The notes under the pieces are model-generated. The model did not search any database. It worked only from the letters and a program-made list of their open reading frames with translations, and was not told the origin of the DNA. The position numbers and the translations under genes are program-made. Below, one piece after another: positions 55,978 to 64,000 of a stretch of DNA of 64,000 nt; within the stretch, counting starts at the first letter, position 1; every line of letters starts with the position of its first letter. Origin of the DNA: GWE2-42-39 sp963662895 (GTDB taxonomy: Bacteria; Bacteroidota; Bacteroidia; Bacteroidales; Prolixibacteraceae); the NCBI GenBank assembly GCA_963662895.1, contig OY759981.1, positions 682,001 through 746,000 on the forward strand, given 5' to 3'.

Positions 55978-56877
55978 ATGAAGAGGTTGATTTTAATGTT
56001 GATAATAGCAATTTTTACGCTGCCGGCGATAGGGCAGGAATTGTTTAATATCCTGGTCGATAAATATTCGAATAAGGATGGGTTTAGCGCGGTGCAGCTT
56101 TCAAAGGACATGTTCGATCTGTATTTGAAAAAGAAGAATATTGATGAAAAAGATCCGGTTTACAATGTGGTCAGTAATTTGGAAAACATTTTGGTGATAA
56201 CCCAGGTGAAAGACCCGGAAAAAAAGGATGAATTAAAAAATATCCAGACAGAAATTCTGGATTATTATAAAAAAGAGGGAATGACTCTTTTTAAAACCGA
56301 GAAAAAGAACAATAACGATCTTAAGATATATATCGAAAAAGATGAGGACGGTGTATCATCCCTGGGGCTGGTAAACTTATCTGATTTTTCGCTGACCTTA
56401 ATTGAAATTAACGGGCTGATCGACCTGACCAGTATTGCCAGTCTGAACAAGGCATTTAATATCCGTGGTCTGGAGGCGCTCCGTAAAATTGATGATTCGG
56501 GAAATTATTTTGTAAGCCCTGATTTTTCGACATTTCAAATACCGGATATCCGGTTCGAACTCAGTGAAGAACGTCGGAAAGAAATTGAAGAGAGCGTGAA
56601 AAAGGCCCAGGAAGAGGTGAAGGCAAGGCAATGGGATATGCAGCTTCGTGAGAAAGATTTGTCTAAAGAACAAAAGGCACTATTTGAGAAGTACAAACGT
56701 TTCCCGATTCTTTTAAAAGGGAATGATAATATGGTAGAATATTATCTCGACAGTGTAAGAGTTGACAGAGAAAAAATTATTGATCTTGATCCTGACTTGA
56801 TTGAAAAAATTGAAGTTATAAATAAGGACAAAGACGGAGAAAAAGCGGGCATCCTCAGGATTACAACAAAAAAATAA
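55978..56877 (+). CDS. DUF4252-domain exported protein
   Basis: The 299-residue protein has a signal peptide (1-19) and an N-terminal DUF4252 domain (about 20-165) with SAVQLSKDMFDLYL and LVNLSDFSLTLIEINGLIDL. Its C-terminal 60 residues (YYLDSVRVDREKIIDLDPDLIEKIEV, then GILRITTKK) resemble the plug-like tail found in TonB/BlaR-type proteins. It is the third gene of the sigma operon, a common arrangement in Bacteroidota. Function unknown. Confidence 0.8.
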   Translation: MKRLILMLIIAIFTLPAIGQELFNILVDKYSNKDGFSAVQLSKDMFDLYLKKKNIDEKDPVYNVVSNLENILVITQVKDPEKKDELKNIQTEILDYYKKEGMTLFKTEKKNNNDLKIYIEKDEDGVSSLGLVNLSDFSLTLIEINGLIDLTSIASLNKAFNIRGLEALRKIDDSGNYFVSPDFSTFQIPDIRFELSEERRKEIEESVKKAQEEVKARQWDMQLREKDLSKEQKALFEKYKRFPILLKGNDNMVEYYLDSVRVDREKIIDLDPDLIEKIEVINKDKDGEKAGILRITTKK

Positions 56878-56898
56878 AGTGTCCCTTGAAACAAGGCT

Positions 56899-56939
56899 AA
56901 AAAAGAAAGCCGCTGAAAATTTCAGCGGCTTTCTTTTTT
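56899..56939 (+). terminator. Strong terminator after the sigma operon
   Basis: A nearly uninterrupted palindrome with about 20-bp arms centred on 56919, core AAAGCCGCTGAAA and its complement, ending in a T run. It starts 22 bases after the DUF4252 stop. Confidence 0.9.
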
Positions 56940-56982
56940 AGCCTTCGGAAAAAATCTAATTTTAGGCAAAAATTAGAACGTT

Positions 56983-57933
56983 ATGGCATTAAAGGCTTTT
57001 CAGGGGATGCACCCGTTCTCTCAGTTACTTTTTTCTGTTTTTGTAATCCTGGTCTCTTTTATTGTGGTTTTTTTGCTTTCCCTGCTGATTGCAATCCCGG
57101 TCTTTGGGCTTGATTCAATGCTTGGACAGCTTTCAGGGTTTGATTATACGAATCCCACTACCATTAACCTGCTCAAATATATGCAGACAGTACAGTCCCT
57201 GGGGCTATTTCTTTTGCCACCCATTATTCTTGCATATCTTTTCGGGGGATCGGTAGTTAAATTTTTGCAGTTGAACTGGAATTTTAAATTAAGTCTGGTT
57301 TTTATTGCCTTTCTCCTGATCATCGTTGCCAACCCTGCCATTAATTTTCTGGGTTCGGTTAACGAAAACATGCGGTTACCTGAATGGTTGTCAGGGATGG
57401 AAAACAAAATGAAAGAGATGGAAGAAAATGCCGCTTTCCTGCTTGAAAAATTTATGGATGTAAAAACAATTGGTGGTTTGTTGTTCAATCTTCTGATGAT
57501 AGCTGTAATACCAGCCCTTGGTGAAGAATTTCTTTTCAGGGGGGTTATTCAGAAAATATTTTCCGACTGGACGCGAAATTACCATTGGGGAATCTGGATA
57601 TCTGCCATTTTGTTCAGCGCTATGCACATGCAGTTTTATGGTTTCATTCCCCGTATGGTTTTGGGTGCTTTATTCGGGTACATGCTGGTATGGTCAGGAT
57701 CGATCTGGATACCGGTATTGGCCCATTTTTTTAACAATGCTTCTGGTGTTATCGGTCTTTACCTGATCAACAAGGGCACTATCTCCCCTGAAATGGAAGA
57801 CATTGGTTCCGGTACGGAACAACTGCCAGTTGTCATTATCAGCATTGTGTTGACGGTGTTGCTGTTGGTTTTTATATACAGACAAACACAGAAACTCCCT
57901 GCCACTGCAACCCACAGGGCACATACCGGTTAA
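56983..57933 (+). CDS. CPBP-family intramembrane metalloprotease
   Basis: The 316-residue protein has about eight membrane helices and the Abi/CPBP motifs: EEFLFRG (Glu181, Glu182, Arg186), ILFSAMHMQ with the second-motif His, and AHFFNN with the third. Such proteins are Rce1-like intramembrane proteases; bacterial members often act in bacteriocin or envelope processes. Substrate unknown. It converges on the gene at 58016 across a bidirectional terminator. Confidence 0.88.
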   Translation: MALKAFQGMHPFSQLLFSVFVILVSFIVVFLLSLLIAIPVFGLDSMLGQLSGFDYTNPTTINLLKYMQTVQSLGLFLLPPIILAYLFGGSVVKFLQLNWNFKLSLVFIAFLLIIVANPAINFLGSVNENMRLPEWLSGMENKMKEMEENAAFLLEKFMDVKTIGGLLFNLLMIAVIPALGEEFLFRGVIQKIFSDWTRNYHWGIWISAILFSAMHMQFYGFIPRMVLGALFGYMLVWSGSIWIPVLAHFFNNASGVIGLYLINKGTISPEMEDIGSGTEQLPVVIISIVLTVLLLVFIYRQTQKLPATATHRAHTG

Positions 57934-57961
57934 ATCAGGATTTTTTCAGTTTCTTCAATAA

Positions 57962-57993
57962 AAAAACTGTTAATGAGGCAATCAACAGTTTTT
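57962..57993. terminator. Bidirectional terminator between convergent genes
   Basis: The stem AAAAACTGTT (57962-57971) with AACAGTTTTT (57984-57993), A and T runs on both sides, suits both the CPBP gene and the minus-strand gene at 58016. Confidence 0.75.
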
Positions 57994-58015
57994 CTTAACT
58001 GATATAGAATTCTTT

Positions 58016-58750
58016 TCAGGAAAAGATAATGTTTCGTTGCAGTCTGCTTGCTTCAATCCGTTTTTTTTCAGAGGATCGGAATATATAAACCACTCCGTAT
58101 GCAGATGATTTTTTTCGTTTTATTTCTTCCGAATGAACACCAAATGTTTCTTCCACTTCATTCCATATATGCTGGATCAGGGAATCGGCTTCATCTCTCA
58201 TCCCCGAGACTTTTCCCGAGGCCCGGTTGGTAATATTTTGTAACATTTTCTGGTGCCGGTAGGCATCTTTGAAATCTTCGAAGTGAACTTTTACCAGGGC
58301 AATTGACGGATTGTAAATAGGACTGCCACCATGCATCGTGCGTTTTTGCTCGCCGACTATTGCTTTTTCTCCCCATTCCAGAATATGTGATTCGAGGTTA
58401 AGCGGGGGAATTGTTTTACTATTTACATCCATGCCATAATATTCCCGTACTTCAGGTTTTATTTCTTCACGCATGATACCAAAATTTAATACCTGCAAAA
58501 AATGGGAGATATAAAGTTTTGCTTTTTTTACTACTTCTCCGTAATCTTTGGCGCATTTGAACTGATTTTCTCTCGAAACCTGCAATTGTTTGATTGCATT
58601 TGAAAATCTTGGGTAAAATATTTGGAGACGTTCCAGACTTTGCTGGCTGAAGGCCAGTTCGCGAATAGAGGTTGTATTTCCTTTATCAAGGCAGGCTTCC
58701 ATCGCTCTAAGTCTTGCTTGATCTGTATTAGGTAACCTTCTGTATGGCAT
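58016..58750 (-). CDS. Conserved-looking protein of unknown function
   Basis: The 244-residue protein has no signal peptide or membrane helix. Residues 1-110 are helical and charged, with two Arg-rich runs at the start; the middle holds GIMREEIKPEVREYYGMD and PPLNLESHILEWGEKAI; the C-terminus is basic. I do not recognise a family. Normal codon use and a single complete frame between a terminator and a leader support a real gene. Confidence 0.7.
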   Translation of the reverse strand: MPYRRLPNTDQARLRAMEACLDKGNTTSIRELAFSQQSLERLQIFYPRFSNAIKQLQVSRENQFKCAKDYGEVVKKAKLYISHFLQVLNFGIMREEIKPEVREYYGMDVNSKTIPPLNLESHILEWGEKAIVGEQKRTMHGGSPIYNPSIALVKVHFEDFKDAYRHQKMLQNITNRASGKVSGMRDEADSLIQHIWNEVEETFGVHSEEIKRKKSSAYGVVYIFRSSEKKRIEASRLQRNIIFS

Positions 58751-59025
58751 ATTCTTTATTTCTGTTTTAGCGAAGATACAAAATCAGACATCAAAAAATC
58801 ATCATTCGCTGTATAACTAACTAACAAAATAATGTTCAAAAGCATAAAATAAAATTCGTTGGGAATACTATTTCGGATAATTCCGGGGAGATATTAACAG
58901 ATACAATTATTCTATTGTTGATTACAGACAATGAGAAATTTTGCTTGGATATATAATTTTCACCAAACTATTGCTTCCTTTTAAGGAGATTAATAACTTC
59001 AGCAAAATTTTAAATTAAACCAACT

Positions 59026-59934
59026 ATGATGAGCCTGTATTCTAATCAAAACCGAAAAGAGTTTATCCGGAACTTATCGTTGATGATTGGCGCAACTGCC
59101 CTTCCCGGAAGTTTCTTTGCAGCCTGTAATACTGTTCCCGGATCGAAAATGAAGCTGGGTCTGGTAACCTATCTTTGGGCAAAAGACTGGAATATTCCGA
59201 CCCTGATTAAAAATTGTACCGAAACCAATATTTTGGGAGTTGAACTCCGGGTTGATCATGCCCATGGGGTTACACTTGATTTAACGGCACAGCAAAGGGC
59301 CAATGTAAAGGCACAGTTTGCCGACAGCCCGGTACAAATAGTAGGAATGGGCACTAACGAACAATACGATTGGCCGGAACCGGAACGGCTAAAAAAAGCG
59401 ATTGAGACTACCAAACAATGGTTACACCTGAGCAAAGATATTGGTGGATCGGGAGTAAAAGTGAAGCCAAATGCATTTCACAAGGAAATTCCCAAAGAAA
59501 AAACCATAGAGCAAATTGGGAAGGCCCTGAATGAACTGGGAGAATATGCCCTTAATATGGGACAACAAATCCGGCTCGAAGTGCATGGGCGTGAGACCCA
59601 GGAACTGCCAAACATCAAAGCAATGATGGATTACGTACAAAACGATGGTGCTAAAGTCTGCTGGAATTGTAACAGCCAGGATTTAAACGGACAGGGGTTG
59701 GAATACAACTTTAATTCAGTAAAAGGCAGATTTGGTGATACCTGTCATGTACGCGAATTAAATATTGGTGCTTATCCATACCAGCAACTCATGGATTTGT
59801 TTGTACAAATGGACTACAGGGGATGGATTTTGCTTGAATGCCGGACTAATCCCGAAGATAAAACAGCAGCATTAAAAGAACAACGGGAGGTTTGGAAAAC
59901 AATGATTTCCAATGCACAGACGAAGTTGCGATAG
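59026..59934 (+). CDS. Sugar phosphate isomerase/epimerase-like TIM-barrel lipoprotein
   Basis: The 302-residue protein has an export signal ending in the lipobox-like SFFAAC (Cys34); the n-region has NRKEFIRN, like a Tat signal that has lost its second Arg. The TIM barrel (about 42-300) matches the xylose-isomerase-like AP endonuclease 2 family with LGLVTYLWAKDW at the start, LGVELRVDHAHG, EVHGRETQELPN and WILLECRTNPEDKT. Metal-binding Glu and His residues appear present. Substrate unknown; the related secreted Bacteroidota proteins are thought to act on sugars. Confidence 0.85.
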   Translation: MMSLYSNQNRKEFIRNLSLMIGATALPGSFFAACNTVPGSKMKLGLVTYLWAKDWNIPTLIKNCTETNILGVELRVDHAHGVTLDLTAQQRANVKAQFADSPVQIVGMGTNEQYDWPEPERLKKAIETTKQWLHLSKDIGGSGVKVKPNAFHKEIPKEKTIEQIGKALNELGEYALNMGQQIRLEVHGRETQELPNIKAMMDYVQNDGAKVCWNCNSQDLNGQGLEYNFNSVKGRFGDTCHVRELNIGAYPYQQLMDLFVQMDYRGWILLECRTNPEDKTAALKEQREVWKTMISNAQTKLR

Positions 59935-60040
59935 GTATTGTTTCCCCGGTTTTTTCTGATTATCTCAAAGAACATATTTCCGAGGGTAACCTTTTCTACA
60001 TTTTCCGTATTAATTAATGTATTATAAAAAGCCAAGGAAG

Positions 60041-61306
60041 ATGAAAAGGGAAATGATTTTGATAGTGTGGATTTTTGCATCTTTTCAATTGGTTTTCGCA
60101 CAGATTGAAGTCAGGAAACCATCTGTGGAAGTATTTATTAACGGAAAGATGTACGAGAATGGTGATGAAATTACTGTTCAAAAAGGAGAAATGCTCGAAG
60201 TTAGAGTATCGCAAAAGGGAGGAAGACGTGATTTCGTAAATTATCCTGACAGTTATATGAAAATGACTCCTGATCTGCAAATCCTTAAAAAAGGTGTTAA
60301 TGGACTTGTTTATGTGAACAAAGGGACAAAATCGGAATGGAGGTTATTAAGCGAAGATGCAATTTTTTCATCCGATGAACAACTTACAATTAAAGAGAAC
60401 ACTTCTGCTTTCAACGAAGTGTCCGTGCGGGTCGGAGGGGGTGACTTTTCAAGAACTTATCTGAAGATCAACCTGAATACGGTTTGGCAATTTACCACGG
60501 GTAATGAACAAAAACTGGAACAGAACGATTCAGAAGCATACATATATCTGAATGTGACAGGCTCTACAGAAATATGGTTTGCATCTAAAAATATTCATGT
60601 GGCAGGGACAAAGGATGAAGGCATCAAAGAAAAATTAAACTTTATCCAGAATAATTTCGACACTATTGAATCTAATTTGATTCATTTTAATTATGTCCAG
60701 GTTCAAAAGGATATACGGAATCTCCAGTCGAATGTTAACTTGTTGAGTAGCTATCTTCAGCAATTAAAAAGCAATAATCCTGCATTTAGAATTGAGATTC
60801 ATTTTGTTGGCCTTCCGAGCGATCGCCCCATAAATGATTTAAATGTTTTTGAAAGGTTACAATTAGAATGGTCTCGTCTAAATACCTTTATTCAACAGGA
60901 AGTGGCAATAATGAATGATGCATCAACCGGTAATACTGAAAAATTGAAGGCATCAATGCAGAAATATCTTAGCTGGCAATATGGTCTTCCGGAAAACTGG
61001 ATAGCCGTAATGGAACTATACCTGCCTCAGATAAACAGAGAGAAGATACTTGTATCACCGCAATTACAAGCTTTGATAGAAGATAATCAGGAATCAAAAG
61101 ACATAGGATCTTCGCTGGAATTAATAAAAGCTTTTTTTAATCAGAGAATAGAAAATATAGATGCAGAGACAAAGCAAATTGTACAAACAAAAAACAGACT
61201 GCAAGCTGTAAAATTATTTGACGGAATGCTGCGTAGTTACATCTCTTCAATTAACTGGGCTGAGTGGGAAAATACCCGGGAAGTCGGATTTGCATATGTA
61301 AAATAA
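60041..61306 (+). CDS. Secreted protein of unknown function with coiled-coil region
   Basis: I start the gene at ATG 60041, preceded by AAGGAAG and opening a signal peptide (MKREMILIVWIFASFQLVFA); ATG 60017 would add eight residues. The 421-residue product has a beta-rich N-terminal part (about 20-190, with VEVFINGKMYENGDEITVQKG in shorter pieces: FINGKMYENGDE) and a helical part (about 200-415) with heptads such as IRNLQSNVNLLSSYLQQL. No family is recognised. It is transcribed towards uvrB and ends at a bidirectional terminator. Confidence 0.75.
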   Translation: MKREMILIVWIFASFQLVFAQIEVRKPSVEVFINGKMYENGDEITVQKGEMLEVRVSQKGGRRDFVNYPDSYMKMTPDLQILKKGVNGLVYVNKGTKSEWRLLSEDAIFSSDEQLTIKENTSAFNEVSVRVGGGDFSRTYLKINLNTVWQFTTGNEQKLEQNDSEAYIYLNVTGSTEIWFASKNIHVAGTKDEGIKEKLNFIQNNFDTIESNLIHFNYVQVQKDIRNLQSNVNLLSSYLQQLKSNNPAFRIEIHFVGLPSDRPINDLNVFERLQLEWSRLNTFIQQEVAIMNDASTGNTEKLKASMQKYLSWQYGLPENWIAVMELYLPQINREKILVSPQLQALIEDNQESKDIGSSLELIKAFFNQRIENIDAETKQIVQTKNRLQAVKLFDGMLRSYISSINWAEWENTREVGFAYVK

Positions 61307-61369
61307 CCCCAGAGGTAGAGGTGTCTTTCAGGAATAAGCTTGATTTTCCGAAACTTAGATATTGGGAAT

Positions 61370-61413
61370 AAAACTGTGTTCATTGAATTTATATTTCATA
61401 ACACAGTTTTTTT
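61370..61413. terminator. Bidirectional terminator between the unknown gene and uvrB
   Basis: The stem AAAACTGTGTT (61370-61380) with AACACAGTTTT (61400-61410), 19-base loop, followed by T run on the plus strand and A run for the minus strand. Confidence 0.75.
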
Positions 61414-61422
61414 AGTAGCTTT

Positions 61423-63441
61423 CTATTTTTTTTCTTTTAGTATTTCCTGGAGCCGGAACATCTCGTCGCGGAGTTGGGCGGCAGTAATGAAATCAAGTTC
61501 TTTGGCAGCGGTTTGCATCTCCTTTTTCACTTTCCCGATGGTTTTTTCAAGGGCAGGTACGCTCATATACTGCACCACCGGATCGGCAGCTACATCGGGG
61601 TGCAAAACACCACCTGAATATGATTTGGCTGCTTTGTCGCCACGGAATTCGTAACCGATTATTTCGCGGGTCGGTTTCACAATTGCCTTGGGGGTAATAT
61701 TATTTTCGGTATTGTACTTCAGTTGTTTTTCGCGCCGGTAATTGGTCGAGTCGATGGTTTTTTGCATCGATTCGGTAATTTTATCGGCATACATGATGAC
61801 CATGCCGTTCAGGTTACGGGCAGCCCGCCCTGCTGTCTGGGTAAGTGAACGTTCCGAACGCAGGAAGCCTTCCTTGTCGGCATCGAGGATGGCCACCAGC
61901 GATACTTCGGGCAGGTCGAGTCCCTCGCGCAGCAGGTTGATCCCTACCAGCACATCGAAAACGCCTTTTCTCAGGTCTTCCATGATCTGCACCCGTTCGA
62001 GTGTATCTACATCGGAATGGATGTAACGGGTTTTTACACCATAGTTCAGCAGATATTTGCTCAGTTCCTCGGCCATACGTTTGGTGAGGGTGGTCACCAG
62101 TACCCGTTCGTTATGTTCGGCACGCAGTGAAATTTCGTGCATCAGATCGTCGATCTGGTTGGCACTCGGACGCACTTCAATTTGCGGGTCGAGCAAGCCG
62201 GTGGGACGAATGATCTGTTCCACCACTATTCCTTCCGATTTTTCCAGCTCATAATCGGCAGGAGTTGCGCTCACGAAAATGGTTTGCCTGGCCAGGCTTT
62301 CAAATTCTTCGAAACGCAGCGGGCGGTTGTCGATGGCAGCAGGAAGGCGGAAAGCATATTCAACCAGGTTCACCTTACGTGAATGGTCGCCGCCATACAT
62401 GGCCCTGATCTGCGGAATCGTCACATGACTTTCGTCGATCACTGTAAGGAAATCTTTCGGGAAATAGTCGAGCAGGCAGAAAGGACGGGTGCCAGCCTCT
62501 CGTCCATCGAAATAACGGGAGTAATTCTCGATACCCGGGCAATACCCCAGTTCGCGCATCATTTCCAGGTCGTATTCCACGCGTTCCCCGATACGTTTGG
62601 CTTCCAGTGGTTTTCCGATCGACATAAAGAAATCGATCTGTTTCACCAGGTCGTCCTGTATTTGCCGGATAGCCAGGTTCATGCGCTCTTTGGTCGTTAC
62701 AAAAATATTGGCCGGGTAAATCACAACCTGTTCAAACTCGTCGGTTACCAACCCACTTGCCGGATCAAACGAATGTATTTCCTCAATTTCGTCGCCCCAG
62801 AAAATAATTTTATAGGCAATATCGGCATATGCCGGAAAAACATCCACTGTGTCGCCCTTCACCCGGAAGTTTCCGCGCTGGAAATCAATCTCGCTGCGCG
62901 AATACAAGGCATCGACCAGCTTGCGCAGAAACACGTTTCGCCCAATGGTCTGTCCTTTTGCGATTTTGGTAACATTAGCATGAAAATCTTCGGGATTACC
63001 GATCCCGTATAAGCAGGAGACCGATGACACCACAATCACATCCCGTCTTCCGGAAAGCAATGCAGAAGTAGTGCTTAACCGTAGTTTTTCTATATCCTGG
63101 TTAATAGAAAGGTCTTTTTCGATATATGTATCGGTGGTTGGCAGGTATGCTTCAGGCTGGTAATAGTCGTAATACGAGACGAAATACTCCACTGCATTAT
63201 TCGGGAAAAACTGTTTCATCTCGCTGTAAAGCTGCGCCGCCAGTGTTTTGTTGTGACTCAATATCAGGGTGGGGCGTTGCACCTGTTCGATCACATTGGC
63301 CATGGTAAATGTTTTTCCGGAACCGGTTACCCCCAACAGGGTTTGAAAAGGAACTTCCTCTGTAATCCCCTCAACCAGTTGCCGGATGGCTTCAGGCTGG
63401 TCGCCGGTAGGGTTGTAATCAGAAACAATTTTAAATTCCAT
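61423..63441 (-). CDS. uvrB: UvrABC system protein B
   Basis: It is the damage-verifying helicase-like subunit of nucleotide excision repair. The 672-residue protein is complete: Walker A GVTGSGKT at 37-44, the beta-hairpin region YYDYYQPEAYLP, helicase motifs DESHVTIPQ and TAGRAARN, and the C-terminal UVR domain (about 635-668) that contacts UvrC. It starts six bases after the stop of the upstream nuclease-family gene. Confidence 0.97.
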   Translation of the reverse strand: MEFKIVSDYNPTGDQPEAIRQLVEGITEEVPFQTLLGVTGSGKTFTMANVIEQVQRPTLILSHNKTLAAQLYSEMKQFFPNNAVEYFVSYYDYYQPEAYLPTTDTYIEKDLSINQDIEKLRLSTTSALLSGRRDVIVVSSVSCLYGIGNPEDFHANVTKIAKGQTIGRNVFLRKLVDALYSRSEIDFQRGNFRVKGDTVDVFPAYADIAYKIIFWGDEIEEIHSFDPASGLVTDEFEQVVIYPANIFVTTKERMNLAIRQIQDDLVKQIDFFMSIGKPLEAKRIGERVEYDLEMMRELGYCPGIENYSRYFDGREAGTRPFCLLDYFPKDFLTVIDESHVTIPQIRAMYGGDHSRKVNLVEYAFRLPAAIDNRPLRFEEFESLARQTIFVSATPADYELEKSEGIVVEQIIRPTGLLDPQIEVRPSANQIDDLMHEISLRAEHNERVLVTTLTKRMAEELSKYLLNYGVKTRYIHSDVDTLERVQIMEDLRKGVFDVLVGINLLREGLDLPEVSLVAILDADKEGFLRSERSLTQTAGRAARNLNGMVIMYADKITESMQKTIDSTNYRREKQLKYNTENNITPKAIVKPTREIIGYEFRGDKAAKSYSGGVLHPDVAADPVVQYMSVPALEKTIGKVKKEMQTAAKELDFITAAQLRDEMFRLQEILKEKK

Positions 63442-63447
63442 GTACCT

Positions 63448-64000
63448 TTATTTCTTTAAAACAAAATAAACGGGGAAATGATCACTTACGCCACCGTAAT
63501 AGTTGGAGCCCCCATAAGTACGGTTAGGGGAAACGGTACCCCGGTTATTTTTAAATTCCATCCATTTCTTTCTGAAAATATATCCCTGTGCGCCTTTTAC
63601 ATCAAAGCCCTTTCCGTCGAGCAGCGAGCGGGAGACAATCAGGTTATCAAGCATATTCCAGTTACCCCGGAAGTTGTAGCTTCCTTTATTTTGTTTATCC
63701 GGCGGCAACATCAGGTTTACCAGTTGCGAACCACTCCCCGGCGCTTTGGCGGCAAGGGTTTCCAACAGGCTTTTATTGTCCGGTTCATCATTCATGTCGC
63801 CCATAATGATAATATTCGCAGACGGATCTTCTGTCAATACTTCATCAACTTTTTGTTTCAGTACCGAAGCCACGAAAATACGGCGTGGTTCTGATTTGTC
63901 GATGCCGCCAATACGCGACGGCCAATGGTTTACAAAAAGGTGAAATTCCTCCTTCTTTATTTTTCCTGAAACATGCAGTATGTCGCGGGTTTTGTAATTG
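63448..64000 (-). CDS. Endonuclease/exonuclease/phosphatase family protein (5' end missing)
   Basis: Only the C-terminal 183 or so residues lie in the window; the frame remains open to the edge. It contains FVNHWPSRIGG, IIMGDMNDEPDNKSL, NLIVSRSLL and SDHFPVYF near the end, the catalytic Asn, Asp and His motifs of the EEP superfamily. These enzymes cut phosphodiester or phosphate bonds of nucleic acids or other substrates; many Bacteroidota members are secreted, but the signal region is outside the window. Confidence 0.88.
   Translation of the reverse strand, partial: NYKTRDILHVSGKIKKEEFHLFVNHWPSRIGGIDKSEPRRIFVASVLKQKVDEVLTEDPSANIIIMGDMNDEPDNKSLLETLAAKAPGSGSQLVNLMLPPDKQNKGSYNFRGNWNMLDNLIVSRSLLDGKGFDVKGAQGYIFRKKWMEFKNNRGTVSPNRTYGGSNYYGGVSDHFPVYFVLKK

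Overview
The window reads as chromosomal DNA of a Bacteroidota bacterium. The evidence is a SusC/SusD polysaccharide utilisation locus with a hybrid two-component regulator, TAnnTTTG-type -7 promoter boxes, and many families typical of the phylum (DUF6427, DUF2723, DUF4252, DUF4469, FISUMP). An anaerobic or microaerophilic Marinilabiliales-like lineage is a guess from gene content. The first and last genes are cut by the window edges.

Region 1 (1-11.6 kb) is the most unusual part. A three-gene block, YVTN-propeller/di-heme cytochrome c, then a FISUMP-domain secreted protein, then a HzsA-related propeller/di-heme cytochrome, occurs twice in tandem. In the first copy the FISUMP gene is a decayed remnant. 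Between the copies sit a DAHP synthase and a chorismatase of the FkbO/Hyg5/XanB2 family, a pair predicted to make a hydroxybenzoate from chorismate. The two HzsA-like genes are mosaics: near-identical DNA over much of the haem-binding half and diverged DNA over the propeller half. The region ends in about 0.9 kb of degraded sequence.

Region 2 (11.7-17.7 kb, minus strand) is a MacAB-TolC-like export operon: ATPase, two FtsX-type permeases, membrane-fusion protein and TolC. Region 3 (18.3-22.4 kb) holds a DUF4469 protein, a decayed patch with a 23-bp tandem repeat, strong hairpins and an AbiEii toxin remnant, a serine hydrolase divergent from an AraC regulator, and a small NTF2-like secreted protein.

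Region 4 (22.6-36.4 kb) is mostly core genome: a frameshifted DUF2723 membrane protein, polysaccharide deacetylase, purD, DUF6427 protein, carbamoyltransferase, tandem Usp protein, C69 dipeptidase, pyrH, frr, a PfkB-family (adenosine) kinase and tRNA-Asn(GTT).

Region 5 (36.6-53.1 kb, minus strand) is a beta-1,4-galactan-type PUL: HTCS regulator, GH2, GH53, SusE-like binding lipoprotein, SusD and SusC, with an extra clan-A glycoside hydrolase at the head of the operon. The HTCS promoter lies inside the spacer of a perfect 15-bp inverted repeat.

Region 6 (53.4-64 kb) has a YkvA protein, dusB-like gene, ECF sigma factor/membrane protein/DUF4252 operon, CPBP protease, two unrecognised proteins, a TIM-barrel isomerase-like lipoprotein, uvrB and a partial endonuclease/exonuclease/phosphatase gene.
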